Of a DNA stretch of 64,000 bases, positions 25,014-35,374 are shown in pieces. The notes beneath the pieces are model-generated. The model was not told where the DNA came from and searched no databases. It saw nothing but the letters and a program-made list of their open reading frames with translations. This stretch comes from Taiwanofungus camphoratus (Eukaryota > Basidiomycota > Agaricomycetes > Polyporales > Taiwanofungaceae), in assembly GCA_003999685.1 (NCBI GenBank), contig CP021227.1, positions 248,001 through 312,000 of the forward strand, given 5' to 3'. The position numbers were made by a program, and so were the translations under genes. Position 1 is the stretch's first letter, and the number at the start of each line of letters is the position of its first letter.

Positions 25014-25742
25014 TCAAATGGAGAGGTTGTACTCGTACTCGCTACCAGCGCTTTGAGTCATCCAGAGGACCACTGCGGACAGCATGAGGGCGACGTTTTG
25101 TGATACGTTCGCATAGCCGTAATAGGTGTACTGTTCCGGGTATTCAGGATAGACGTATTTGAGGACAAGAACGGTCTGCCGAGGTGTTTCCTTGAATGAG
25201 CACAGTCGCATGTGATATAGCAAGCTCAGGCGACGCACCACGCTCCCCGCCAACCCGCCCGCCATCAGAGCGAACCCGATGAACAAGATCAGCCGCGCCC
25301 GCCATACAGCACCGGAGTCGCTAAAGCCCTCCTCGCCGCGTATCCTGTCCTTGTCGATGAGGTTGATCACGAGGATGCCCAGGAGCGAGCAGAAGCCGGG
25401 GATCCAGTCGACGAAGCTGACGTGCACGGGTGGTGGGATCTGGGGCTCATCGTAGGGCGCGTGCGCATGCGCGGAGAGAACGGCGGCGTCGAGGAACGTC
25501 CAATTCGCGAGCGCAAACTGCATGAAGATCCCAGTCGGACAGGGTACCGGTCAGTCGCACAGAGTAAGCGTGAGACGGGGACGAATGCGCACCAGCCCGC
25601 CCGCGAGGTATATTCCAATGGCATGTCTGTGCTTCCCCAAATTGAATGTCGGAAGGGGGCTCAGGCAGACCCGCCTGGGATCATAGTTGGCTCTGGGAAG
25701 GGACATTATGGTGGCAGCGAGCAAATGCGATCTAAGGCTCAC
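25014..25742 (-). CDS. VPS68: VPS68 / TMEM50-family endosomal membrane protein
   Basis: Vps68 acts with Vps55 in late endosome to vacuole traffic. The first exon carries LGKHRHAIGIYLAGGL; after a GT-AG intron the second reads FALANWTFLDAAVLSAHA, then VHVSFVDWIPGFCSLLGILV, WRARLILFIGFALMAGGLAG, and after another intron VLVLKYVYPEY, YYGYANVSQNVALMLSAVVL ending in YEYNLSI. Four hydrophobic segments and the WxFLDAA and DWIPG motifs are diagnostic of the UPF0220 family. The start may be ATG 25740-25742 or 25704-25706; the second gives a length of about 170-180 residues, close to the family norm. Confidence 0.88.
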
Positions 25743-25980
25743 AGGCTCGGATACTCAGTGAGTCTGCGCAGCCAGAGGCTTACGTAAGCATCCCGTGCAT
25801 TAACCTCACGCCGCGTCCTCGGTTGTTCCCTTAGTTACTTATCAGGCCGTTGAGTGACGAATTTAATATCTTGATTGAAGATTTATTTCGTTATAGTGTC
25901 GCTTTGTACTTCATCCAGGCAGCCGGAATTGTTACGCGCTCATCACGATTAAGATTTCAAAAAATTATTTGCAAAAAGTC
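25743..25980. promoter_or_regulatory. Upstream region of VPS68, to tRNA gene
   Basis: A 240-bp spacer with no gene. The AT-rich part at 25855-25980 includes the run of A (25973-25977) that acts as the T-run terminator of the tRNA on the minus strand. Confidence 0.5.
25973..25977 (-). terminator. RNA polymerase III T-run terminator of tRNA-iMet
   Basis: Read on the minus strand, five T residues occur three bases after the discriminator base of the tRNA, the usual Pol III stop signal. Confidence 0.7.
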
Positions 25981-26066
25981 TAGCAACTCCTAGTTTCGAT
26001 CTAGGGACTTCAGGGTGCCATTACTGAAAATATGAGCCCTGCACGCTTCCACTGCGTCAAGTTGCT
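25981..26066 (-). tRNA. Initiator tRNA-Met (CAT) with a 14-nt intron
   Basis: The minus strand folds into a full cloverleaf. The acceptor stem is AGCAACT/AGTTGCT, D stem ACGC/GCGT around AGTGGAA, anticodon stem CAGGG/CCCTG, and T stem CCTAG/CTAGG around the loop ATCGAAA. The anticodon loop reads CTCATA, then TTTTCAGTAATGGC, then A, so a 14-nt intron follows position 37, the canonical site. The mature length would be 72 nt. Initiator features are A1:U72, the GCAGTGGAAGCG-type D arm, and A54 in the T loop (ATCGAAA rather than TTCGA), as in yeast initiator tRNA. A T-run terminator follows. The call is strong on structure; a search of the genome would show whether other copies exist. Confidence 0.92.
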
Positions 26067-26602
26067 ATAAATAATTTAGCAACAAAATAACTATGATCGC
26101 CAGCACCGCTTTTGGAGTCTTAACAAGGCTAGATATTTCGTGCCTCAAGTAATGAGGTCCATACACACTAGTCGAACCTTGGGCTATCGAAACAGGCGCA
26201 CAAGGGGTGGTCCGGAGTATGCGGATATGAGCTTACAGTGATGGTGGTTGCTAGTGGTCCGCTGTGGCCTTTGTCCCGCAGCGGATATCTTTGAAGCGTC
26301 AGAGAGTACCTTGCGGCATGTCACGATGTTTTTTTGGTAGATCACCCGGTTTAGCAGGCGTTGGGGCAGTATAGCGTTGTGGAGACCTACCTCTTGCAGG
26401 CTCCTCCCTCATCTACGTTCGGGAGGAGCCCGCACCTGTTGGTGCTTGGCATTTCAGCGGTCAACGCAGAGCTCATGCTGACTTTTTTCCTGTCGCATAC
26501 GCCATCAGCATAGCGAGCAACGTCAGTGAAATCTGAGAGGAGCCATGCAAGCTTATAAGCCTAGAGGCGCAGTGCGAATCTATTCTATATTCAAAATCCA
26601 GA
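26067..26602. other. Intergenic region upstream of the SDR gene
   Basis: About 540 bp with no open frame of note. It contains an inverted pair near 26396-26429 (GCAGGCTCCTCCC and GGGAGGAGCCCGC), a possible hairpin. It is presumably the promoter of the SDR gene. Confidence 0.4.
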
Positions 26603-27604
26603 ATGTCCGCTCACGAAGGCACGACTCGGAAGCGGAGAATACCACCTCAGCAGCAAGACCTGCCGGGCATCCAGAAGGAGCTGCAGCCCAGCCCTTTGAC
26701 ACCAGCCTCGAGACTGGAAGCGGCCCCAGAGCCTACACAGGCATACGGAAGCTGGGGGACAAGAAAGCCCTAATCACAGGCGGCCAGTCAGTAGCAACAC
26801 GCCGCCACACGCAGGTCTAGGCAAAACTGATCGTGTCTTCCAGCTCCGGGATCGGACGCGCCGTAGCGGTCCTCTTCGTGCGGGAGGCGTCGACGTCTCG
26901 ATTGTGCACCTCCCCGAGGAGCAAACCGACGCGGACGATACGCTGCGCGTGATCCAACACGAGGGTCGGCAGGCGCTCTCGATCGCGTGCGACCTCGAAG
27001 ACATGCGCAACACCCGCGCGGCCGTCGACACGCACCTGCGCAAGTTCGGACGTGCTCGTGAACAACGCGAGCAAGCAGACGCTGCAGTCCGACTTCGCGC
27101 GCATCGACCTCGCCGCCGTCGAGCGCCTCTTCCGTAGCAACGTCATCCAGATGTTCGGCATCACCAAGCACGCGCTGCCCTACATGCCGCGCGGCTCGAG
27201 CATCACCAACACGACGTCCATTACGACCTTCAAGGGCTCTCTCAGCCTCGTCGACTACACCGCCACCAAGGGCGCCATCGTCGGCTTCACTCGCTCGCTT
27301 GCGCAGCAGCTCATCTCCGAGGGTATCGTAAGTGCAGCTGTCTTGTCGGCATCGTTCGCCTAGAGGCTATGCATACTCACCGGAATCCCAGCGCGTCAAC
27401 GCCGTCGCCCCGAGTCCCGTGCACACGCCACTGCAGCCCGCCTCCCGCCCACCTGAGCAGACGGAGGGCTTCGGCGAGGGCACCAAGTTCGGACGGACGG
27501 GCCAGCCGTCCGAGATCGCACCCACCTACGTATTCCTTGCCAGCGCGGAGGCCGAACTGTACTACGGCCAGATCATGCACCCGTACCCCGAGGGCGACAT
27601 CTAA
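26603..27604 (+). pseudogene. Short-chain dehydrogenase/reductase with apparent frameshifts
   Basis: The sequence is a classical SDR of the group related to bacterial general stress protein 39. In three different frames it reads MSAHEGTTRKRRIPPQQQDL, then KLGDKKALITGG and SGIGRAVAVLFVRE (cofactor glycine motif), VHLPEEQTDADDT, DVLVNNASKQT, NTTSITTFKGSLSLVDYTAT with the catalytic Tyr and Lys of YTATK, and after a proper intron (about 27330-27392) RVNAVAPSPVHTPLQPASRP ending in HPYPEGDI. Frame changes are needed near 26710-26740, near 26885-26890 (one base short between REG and VDV) and near 27045-27055. None coincides with splice signals. So the gene is either decayed or this assembly has errors. 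The catalytic residues are preserved, which fits recent loss or sequencing error. Confidence 0.75.
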
Positions 27605-27956
27605 GCCACGGGAATGTGAAAAGAAGCAAACAAAGGACGGAGGAGGTATCTTCACGTGTACAATAGATCTGTAGCGGTCGAATGTGATTTTGTCCCGCGT
27701 ATTTCCTCGTCCAGCAGTAAGTGAGACGCTACTGTGTGAGGCAGAAATATGCTGGTGAAGATCGCGATGTATGGAAAATACTGTCGATCTCGATCACACT
27801 GCTTGGTGCAAGAGTGCAGGGGGGATGTCCTATGCTAGAGATGAGGGAGGTTGAGAAGCGTGCATAAATACATTAATGAGAAATATGTGACAACATCACA
27901 ACCCGCATGCTAAGAGCGTCGCTGGCGGCGCCCACAGAGGGTCCACTCATACACGC
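27605..27956. other. Convergent spacer between SDR and PDI genes
   Basis: About 350 bp containing two 3' UTRs; nothing else is seen. Confidence 0.5.
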
Positions 27957-29905
27957 CTAGAGCTCAGCAGTGATCCGTCCCACAGTCTCCTCAACATTCC
28001 TGAACGCACTGAGGACGTTCGCCTTGATCTTCATCTCGTCGAGCTTCTGCGGCGCCAGCGTACGCTTCCGCAGGAGGGCCGCGAGCCTGTGCAGTCCACC
28101 ACATCACGTCAGTCTCAGTCTCCACGCCCGGACAACGACTAGCGCAGCCGAACAGCAACGCGACCAGTAACGCACCGCTTCGCCTCCCGCTCGACGTACT
28201 CCTCGCTGCCGTTCACCACCTTCTCCATCACGCGCACGTAGTGGTGCGCGGCGGGGCCTGCGGCCGCCGCCAGTGCGGACGCGTCCCTGTAGATGGCATC
28301 GCGCGCCGCGCCGGTCGCTGCATAGAACTGCGACGCCAGGGTGTCAAACTCGGGCAGGCGCCCGGCCTGGGAGGGTGCCACGACGCGCGTCAGATAGGCC
28401 ACGGAGACTGATGATAGGGGAGCACGCACGAGATCAGTCAGGCTTCCCCCAGGGGCACGCTGTGTCCCGCACTTCTCGTTCAGGAACTCGACGAACGCCT
28501 CCTCCGTGCGCCCGCCCTCGTAGTCCTCGGGTGCATCTACCGGCGTAAGCGAGAGTGTCAGCTGCTCGTCCCAAGCGGAAGAATGCGAGTCTGCGAGGAA
28601 CAGAACGGGGGTCTACCTTTCGCGTCCTTGGGGAAAAACTTGATCGTCGGGTAGCTCTGGATGCCATATTTATTTGCGAGAGGCTTGTTGTTAGCAGCGT
28701 CAGCATCAACATTCGCTACGAGACACTGCTTGGCATTTGGTAAGAATATTGCTACGAACATGTCCGCATTCAACGTACGTTTGATTCGGATGCAAAGTCC
28801 TTAGCGACTATAGACGGGGTCGTTGCGTGTGAGACATCAGTCACAAGAACACATAAATGACGAATGACCTACGCACCATCGTCGTAGGTCGGCTTCAGAT
28901 GCTTGCAGTGTCCACACCACGGTGCTGTGAAAGAAACAAGTACATCTTTGTCCGAGTTCTGTAAACCATAAATCAGATTTTACGAACACTTTCCAAGCGC
29001 GCGGACTGTTTACCAGGACGACATCGTCAAACGTGTTGATGTCCAGAACTTGGTAGGCTGGTGGAGGAGGAGGCTTGATGCTCGACTTGACGCCTGATTT
29101 CTGAGTTATGCTGAAAAACGCAGTGAGTAAAGCCAAAGAAAGGATCCTCAATGAATAAAGCAGAGCGGGAAAATATCCGTCTTCAGTTGATCATTTCCGA
29201 GAATCTCGACATTCGTCTCTTAATGAATAGAGGCCGCCATATAGGGTCATTCCACGAGATCGTTGATTTCAAACCGTGGGATACCCCAGGTCATACCGAA
29301 AAGGATGAGTACGCACAAGTTGGCGAGCGCGTCCAAGTCCCGTGCACCTTCGTACTTCTCTGGCTCTCCCGAGGGGTCGAACCACTGGAGTGCTGCATGG
29401 GTTAACGGCGTCGACGATGAGAAACGGCCCGGTCGCTTTACGATACGCGATGAAGATCCCACACGTACTGGGGAAGCCCGTTACGCCATACTTCTGCCCT
29501 AGAGGCCTGCCCGCGCCGTCCGCATCAACTTTGGCGACGACAACCTTGTCCTTGGCGTGTGCAAATGCATCGGCCAGCTGCTCGTATGTCGGAGCAAGGT
29601 TCTAGAAGACGCGCGTGGCGGCCCGTATGCATATCACATCTACAAGTTGACGAGCGTGATGGCGTACCTTGCAGTGGCCGCACCAAGGTGCGAAACTGGA
29701 AGACAGGTCGAGTCAGCATCGCAGCCTAGTAACAGTCTATGCAAGGAGGAGGCCAGAAAAAGGAGTACACGTACAACTCAACGAGCGCGGGCTTTCCCTG
29801 CCCGACTACGTTATCAAAATTGTCGGGATCAAGCTCGACGACGTTCGATGCCCAGGCGCCGCCCAGCGCAAGCGCAGCGGCGAACAGAGAAAACGTAAAC
29901 TTCAT
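27957..29905 (-). CDS. Protein disulfide isomerase, two thioredoxin domains plus ERp29-type C-terminus
   Basis: An ER-lumen oxidoreductase that forms and reshuffles disulfides in secretory proteins. The ATG at 29903-29905 gives a signal peptide ([20 protein letters not shown]). The first thioredoxin domain has [12 protein letters not shown], then [10 protein letters not shown] across an intron, and [16 protein letters not shown]. The second has [32 protein letters not shown] and [15 protein letters not shown]. Both CGHC active sites and the following cis-proline motifs are intact. The helical C-terminal domain ([40 protein letters not shown]) matches the ERp29 D domain. It ends in ITAEL (stop 27957-27959) rather than a classical HDEL/KDEL, so ER retention would need another route. 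The arrangement matches fungal Erp38/Tigrin-like PDIs. Several short introns. Confidence 0.92.
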
Positions 29906-30667
29906 AGCAGTGGTCTCTCGTGGTCAGAAATGGTGCCGAGGGTTGGAAAATGAAAGGAGAGGTTGAGTTCAGTTGCAAGCCTTTTGAAGAGCGCTCTGGA
30001 GACGTGGAACTTTTAAAACGCTGGAGATTTGGACGCTTGCTGACAAATCTGTGGTCCCCTTTTCAGGTCACCTCCCCGACTGTCTCGGTCTTCACAAACT
30101 AGTGCACACTTCATCCACGAGTCGCAACCTCTCAAGAATATCAAGAATCGGATTGATCATGGATGTTCAGCGGGGTCTTCGCTGCAAATAATTTTCGAGT
30201 TTCTTAAAGAGTTCAAATTGGCGATAGTCGTGCTGAACCCTTGTGAATCACTTGTGCCCAGACCACCTTTTGCTCAGGCAGATGCATATCTTCCGCTGCG
30301 TATGTCCATCATTCATTTTCGAACGCCCCGAACCGGATAGCCCATCAACCTTCCCTTGAATGTTCATGCATGTCATGCACTCAAGTATGACATTGCCGTT
30401 ATATAGTGAGTACAAATCACTGTTGTATGGATGAAAACCCTGCAGCTATTTGATATAATTCGTGACGTGTACTGACGTCTCGCAAACTGCTTTTGTTCGC
30501 TCCATGAGTCCGGAAATTGTGTAGGCTCTGATGTCTCAGTTCAGGCTGCCGGTAACCAGTGCCAATCCAGAGACAGGATGAAAAAAATAGCAAATCATGC
30601 AGCGAGCTAGCAGTGGAGAAATTCTATTCAACTTTGGGCTGTGATTTACAACCAATGCGTTACGTTC
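29906..30667. other. Intergenic region upstream of PDI
   Basis: About 760 bp between the PDI start and the stop of the monooxygenase gene. No gene is seen. The part next to PDI should hold its promoter; the unfolded-protein-response element was looked for by eye and not clearly found. Confidence 0.4.
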
Positions 30668-32908
30668 CTACACAGCGGAAAAGACTCCTCGGAAATATCT
30701 CTTTATACCTGCTACCCCAAAGACTATGCCTCCGACCACAGCATCGGGCCTGACGATGACTATTGTCAAGTTTTCACTGGAGACACCATAACCTGCATAT
30801 GCATGTCCTTGTTGATCAACCAGAACGAGATCCGCCCCATTGATTACTGGTGGTGTGGACATGCCCTTTGGACAAATCACCACAGACCTCGTCAACTGCA
30901 GGGGATAGTCCTTGAGCGCGCTAAGCGCGGGTGAAAGCAGCTCGTGTTCGGTCCCAAAAAACAGCACCGTGTGGTAGGACGGCTGGAAAATATCGAAGAG
31001 GGAGGTAGAGTCGTTGATGTCCTTGCGGACGTTCACCAAACCAGGCGCATCGGGTGCTCTATCTCCGGCGTGAAGTCCGTCACTCTCTTCGCCGCCGTAT
31101 GCGCGCGATGGCTGCCCCTTGTAGAGAACATCTGTCGCGCGCTCGTCAATAACAATAGAACTCCAACGATAGTTGACCCCGAGCTGGGCAAGAGATCTTC
31201 CTTGCGTCCAAGCCATAGTATTGTTTCCGTCCGGTTTTGCGACCTTCATCTGGTCGAGAATTGCCGTTGAAAAGTCAAGCATCTGCGCAATGACTGGTAG
31301 ACGCTCCTCGGTATACGTCGATAGAAGTGAAGGCGAAGCAATGCCTCTCTCGACGAGCGTAAGTTTCCAGCCCAGATTGAACTATGCCATCACATCGAGA
31401 TTAGTTCTGATGACCTTCAGTGAATGTACAGATCCTTACAGAATCTTGAATGCTGGAGTTCATTCCCTGCAGAAGCGGCGTCATATTCACATTAGATTGT
31501 TAAAAAGCATGCGGAGCGAACTCACTTGACCACCGGCAGGACTATGGACATGAGCGGCATCTATATAAACGAATGGCGGTTAAACTGTTCAAGCCAGATG
31601 AAGATGTAGCATACCTCCGGCAATAAAGACTCGGCCTTCACCGAACTTATTGACCATCCGAATGTTCGGCCTGAAAGAAGGTCAGTTTCTGAGCCTACAA
31701 GAGGAGAACGTGAAATGACCTGAATTCAGTTATCCAGCTAATCTTCCCGAACACGAGATCATCTCTTTCTGTCCCTCTTCGCAAAAAGCTGATGAGCTCG
31801 TCACGATCTGCAACCAATTTGGCGTGGTCGATATTTGTTCCTGTGGCAATCATGTAATACATCCCCTTGTTCTCAGTGGGCCGCAACATGACACTTCAAG
31901 GGGAGTCAGAGTTTTGCTGTATATTAACAACGCCGCCAACTTACAGCTTTGTAGATATTTCGCCCCATAAATGCCAATGCTAAATGGCCATGTCAGGATT
32001 GTGCTAGAGTTTACGTGGAGAAACTCACGATGGAGTCTATGCCCTGGACTTCGATTTCAGCAACAACGATATGTTCATTCTCTCGCGTTTCTCCCAGAAA
32101 CGGTATGCCGAGGTGCTTGCGTACAACCCCTGCAGGTACGTTGAATATAAGCCTCTCTCCATAAGAGGTTATGAAGGGAATATTACCTCTTGCACCATCG
32201 GTTCCGGCGAGCCAGTGGCATACCACCGTCTCCGAGTATTCTTCGTTGCCATCCTTTCTGACCAGGCTAGCGATGACATGATCAGTGTGCTGCTCGAAGC
32301 TGCGCAACTCGGTGCAAAGCTCGACATGGCAACCCTGCTTCTCCAAGTGAGAACGCAAGATGGCTTCTGTGCGTTCCTGTGAAAGCAACAATGCATTGGG
32401 CTGCAAAGAATATTGCATGCGGTCAGGCTCCTATTCTGTTAATGTGAAAAGCACAGACATAGGGAATGGATGGTGTTGGGTCCATGGGGGCCACCATATG
32501 GAAAGTCTTGATAACCTCTGTCCCCCCTGGAAGCCGATAAATCCGCCTGGGCGGCACTGCAATTCCCGCTGCTTTAATATCAGGTAGGGTGCCCAGAAAG
32601 TGGTGCACTTCTAGGGATCGGGGCTGCCAGCCGGAGAGGTTCAGAGCACGAACAGCACTATGTGAACAAACAGTGCAAGACCTGATATCCAGCACCACGC
32701 TGTCCAATACGATGCTTTGGTTCTTTGTCGATAATCCGAACCGACACTCCATTCTTGAGTAGCGTAAGGGCAAGCACGAGGCCTGCAGGGCCTGCACCAA
32801 CCTGCCAATGGACAGCATCAGGGATGAACAAAAGGCACAAGCACGTTGTGAACGCTTGAGGCAATATGCACTCACTATCAGGATGGGGACCATGGTCTCC
32901 GAAGACAT
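30668..32908 (-). CDS. FAD-dependent aromatic-ring monooxygenase (phenol hydroxylase type)
   Basis: A group A flavoprotein monooxygenase that would hydroxylate an aromatic substrate with NAD(P)H and O2. The ATG at 32906-32908 gives MSSETMVPILI; after an intron comes VGAGPAGLVLALTLLKNGVS (Rossmann GxGxxG) with RIIDKEPKHRIGQRG. Next are IQPRSLEVHHFLG-like sequence, ALLLSQERTEAILRSHLEKQ, WLAGTDGARG (DG motif) and, across an intron, GRVFIAG with DAAHVHSPAGGQGMNSSIQD, the second FAD motif. The C-terminal 200 residues form the thioredoxin-like dimerisation domain of phenol 2-monooxygenase (LHAGDRAPDAPGL, FFGTEHELLSPAL, LVLVDQQGHAYAGYGV, VIVRPDAVVGGIV). Many short introns. The substrate cannot be read; such genes serve lignin-derived phenol breakdown or secondary metabolism. 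Confidence 0.88.
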
Positions 32909-34116
32909 TACACGTACCACTGCTTGTGGAACGAGAACCGATTGATGGTGAGTGCCTGATGCCATGTCTTTTATATGTGGTAACGTGCGAACATGTCCAG
33001 ATCGCCTATGGACCCGACGCACTATTGATTCATGTAAACACATCTCAACGTGCTGACTGCGGTTCCATATCAAGAATCTGGGGAATGTCTGCAATTTCTG
33101 ATCAAAATTACAGAATAAATAACATATCGAGGTCGACAATGTATATAACAATCACAATATCATAAGATCAAACCCTCCCTTGTGTATCTCGAATGGCTGC
33201 ATCGACTGAGCTACGACGACGACCCGCATGTAATCAAAGAGATGTGGAATTCGATGCTCATTGAATCGGGGGAGAGGCGCTGCCGTAGCTGTACGTCGTC
33301 ATCGGCTTGAGAGCGGAGTTTGACTCTAGCATCGCTACAAATCCGTCGCTGCCCAGATGGTTTCCTAATCCGATCGAGAAACGCCACCTACGTAACATTT
33401 GGCTGGCTAACTCATTGAATAAGTAACCAGGGGAACAATACCGACTTGCGCCCCTGTTAGAAGACCAACCCGAACCGCAAACCTCTCCATTGTATCCCTT
33501 ATGCAAGCAACTTTCCCGATCTCACACATGATAATACGCCAGTTCAGACCATATATGCGACGACAACAGCCGAGGAAGTCCTATTTTATTCTGGTACTTA
33601 ATGAGAATCCCATATCCAACAGAGACAAAACCCCCACCCATGCATCTACTATATCCCCCCCCTAACCAAACTCGTCACCTTCCCACCTCCTAGAATGTTT
33701 CTGGCGTAGTATAGAACAGTGGCGCATTCTAATGCCTACTATTTGTACCTACCGGGAAACACCACGTCTTAGCACTAGATTGCTTGTTGCGGTATACAAA
33801 TGCTGATTTCATCATCATCATCATCATTGAATAAGTATACTCTGTACGCAGTCGTTGGGGTACGCGAGCTGTTGTAAGTAGTACGGCACCGGCGGTCCCC
33901 TAAGGACTGCGCCGTGAATATACCTACCCACCTGGGTGACCTGAGTGACTTTCATTACCATGCAGGTATGTTCCCGAGGCCCTATAGCTGAGGTGCTGTT
34001 GACAATTCTTGTATGAGGGTATAAATTTAGCTAAGCCACCCCCCCCAGCATCACTCTCCTATAACGATGGATAGTCAACCCCCGACCAGGTGACTACTAT
34101 CGTGACCAGACCTGGA
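32909..34116. other. Intergenic region with microsatellite
   Basis: About 1.2 kb. A minus-strand frame at 33258-33506 ends in a YSYGSASPPI-like sequence but has no recognised domain. There are C-runs near 33650-33665 and 34040. The 3' target-site duplication of the LINE begins at 34117. Confidence 0.4.
33809..33826 (+). repeat. (TCA)6 microsatellite
   Basis: Six perfect TCA units in non-coding DNA. Confidence 0.9.
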
Positions 34117-34130
34117 TCTGCAGATTAGTT
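34117..34130 (+). repeat. Target-site duplication of LINE (copy at poly-A end)
   Basis: TCTGCAGATTAGTT, identical over 14 bp to 41243-41256 at the other end of the element. Confidence 0.9.
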
Positions 34131-34446
34131 TTTTTTTTTTTTTTTTTTTTTAAATCCTCGGGTTTATACTCCATACGACGTAGGTACATGTAGAGTAATA
34201 ATGATAGTAAGTGGGCATCCGCGCCCGCATGAGCGGCACACCTACAGTTTTCAGTGGCCTCGTTATGTGGCGTGGGCATGTAATCCAACAAGGCCTGCAA
34301 AAGGAGGGGTACAGTCATCCATAGGACGCCATACCCAACCCCCGCCCGACCCGTTTTTCACGCTCTGTGTGTTTACTCGGCCCGGTAATCCCGTTCCGTC
34401 AGTAAATCACTTAGGGAACTGAGTGTAGCCCTACAGGTTTCAGGCC

Positions 34447-35374
34447 TCAGTTATCGTTCGAATTGATGTGGGGGTCGTCGCGGATACTGGGTTCCGCTAT
34501 CCCCTCATCTATCCAGTTATGGTACATTTCAAACGCCTTTGCTTCGGCGTCGTACCACTCGCAGAAATCCCGGTATTTTCCACCCAGGGCGGTGGTCATA
34601 CCTGGATCTAGATGTCGGTCCACATGGAACCGCTGCCATGCCGCTTGTCTTCCGACAGTATGGCACATAAGACGGGCACGAGTGAACGTTCTCGTGCGCG
34701 CCGCTTCAGCTTCAAGCAGAGATTCTGCTAAAATCTCCGCCCAATCAAATGTGGAGACCATCGGGTTGAGCCGAAGGAACTCCATAATGTCGTCCGGGGT
34801 CCATCCCTTTTGTTCAGGGGGCCCCATCAGAAGCGGATCACGAGGACCCTGTTGGTGCTTCGTCCTGATCCAGAATGGACAGTCAAAGAGCACATGTTCC
34901 CTGGTTTCCTCCGCTCCGCACAAACAGAGGTGAGGGCCAGAGATATTGAACCTAGAGCGGTATTCACCGCCTGGGAAATGGTTGGTGAGCACACGACATA
35001 TGCGTGCCACCTCCTTGTTGGACTTGCCAGCTGCCTTCAAGACCCACGTGCCCTTGGCCGTGGTCCCGTGCAACGGTAAGGCGTCCTCGGTTACTTTCCA
35101 TAACCGGCGGCCGTGATAACTGGGATTATCGACTAGTGTCCCCCAGCGCTTTTTGACCCTTGCCTTGACACGAGCAAGGGCCATTGATTGTGAGATGAAT
35201 TCCGGTTGGGGATCATCCAATGCCTTCTTCGCGAGTTCGTCGATGAACTCGTTCTGAAAAATGCCTTTATGGGATGGGACCCAAAAAAGGACAATGCATC
35301 GGCGTTCGTCTGCATCGAGGAATGCTCGTACGTGTTGAGAAGCCATGACCGCCGCCATCTGCGATGGTGATACG
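34447..35374 (-). pseudogene. LINE ORF2, RNase H 3' part and zinc knuckle
   Basis: Begins directly at the insertion border with SPSQMAAVMASQHVRAFLDA, then IVLFWVPSHKGIFQNEFIDE (RNase H C-terminal motif with the conserved His). Near 34880-34930 is CLCGAEETREHVLFDC, a C-x-C/H/C knuckle that closes ORF2 in Tad-clade elements. A further 180 residues run to the stop at 34447. Confidence 0.88.

Noticed and set aside
33258-33506. 82-codon minus-strand frame ending in a YGSASPPI-like sequence
   Set aside because: It looked like a conserved C-terminus, but no upstream exon or family could be found.
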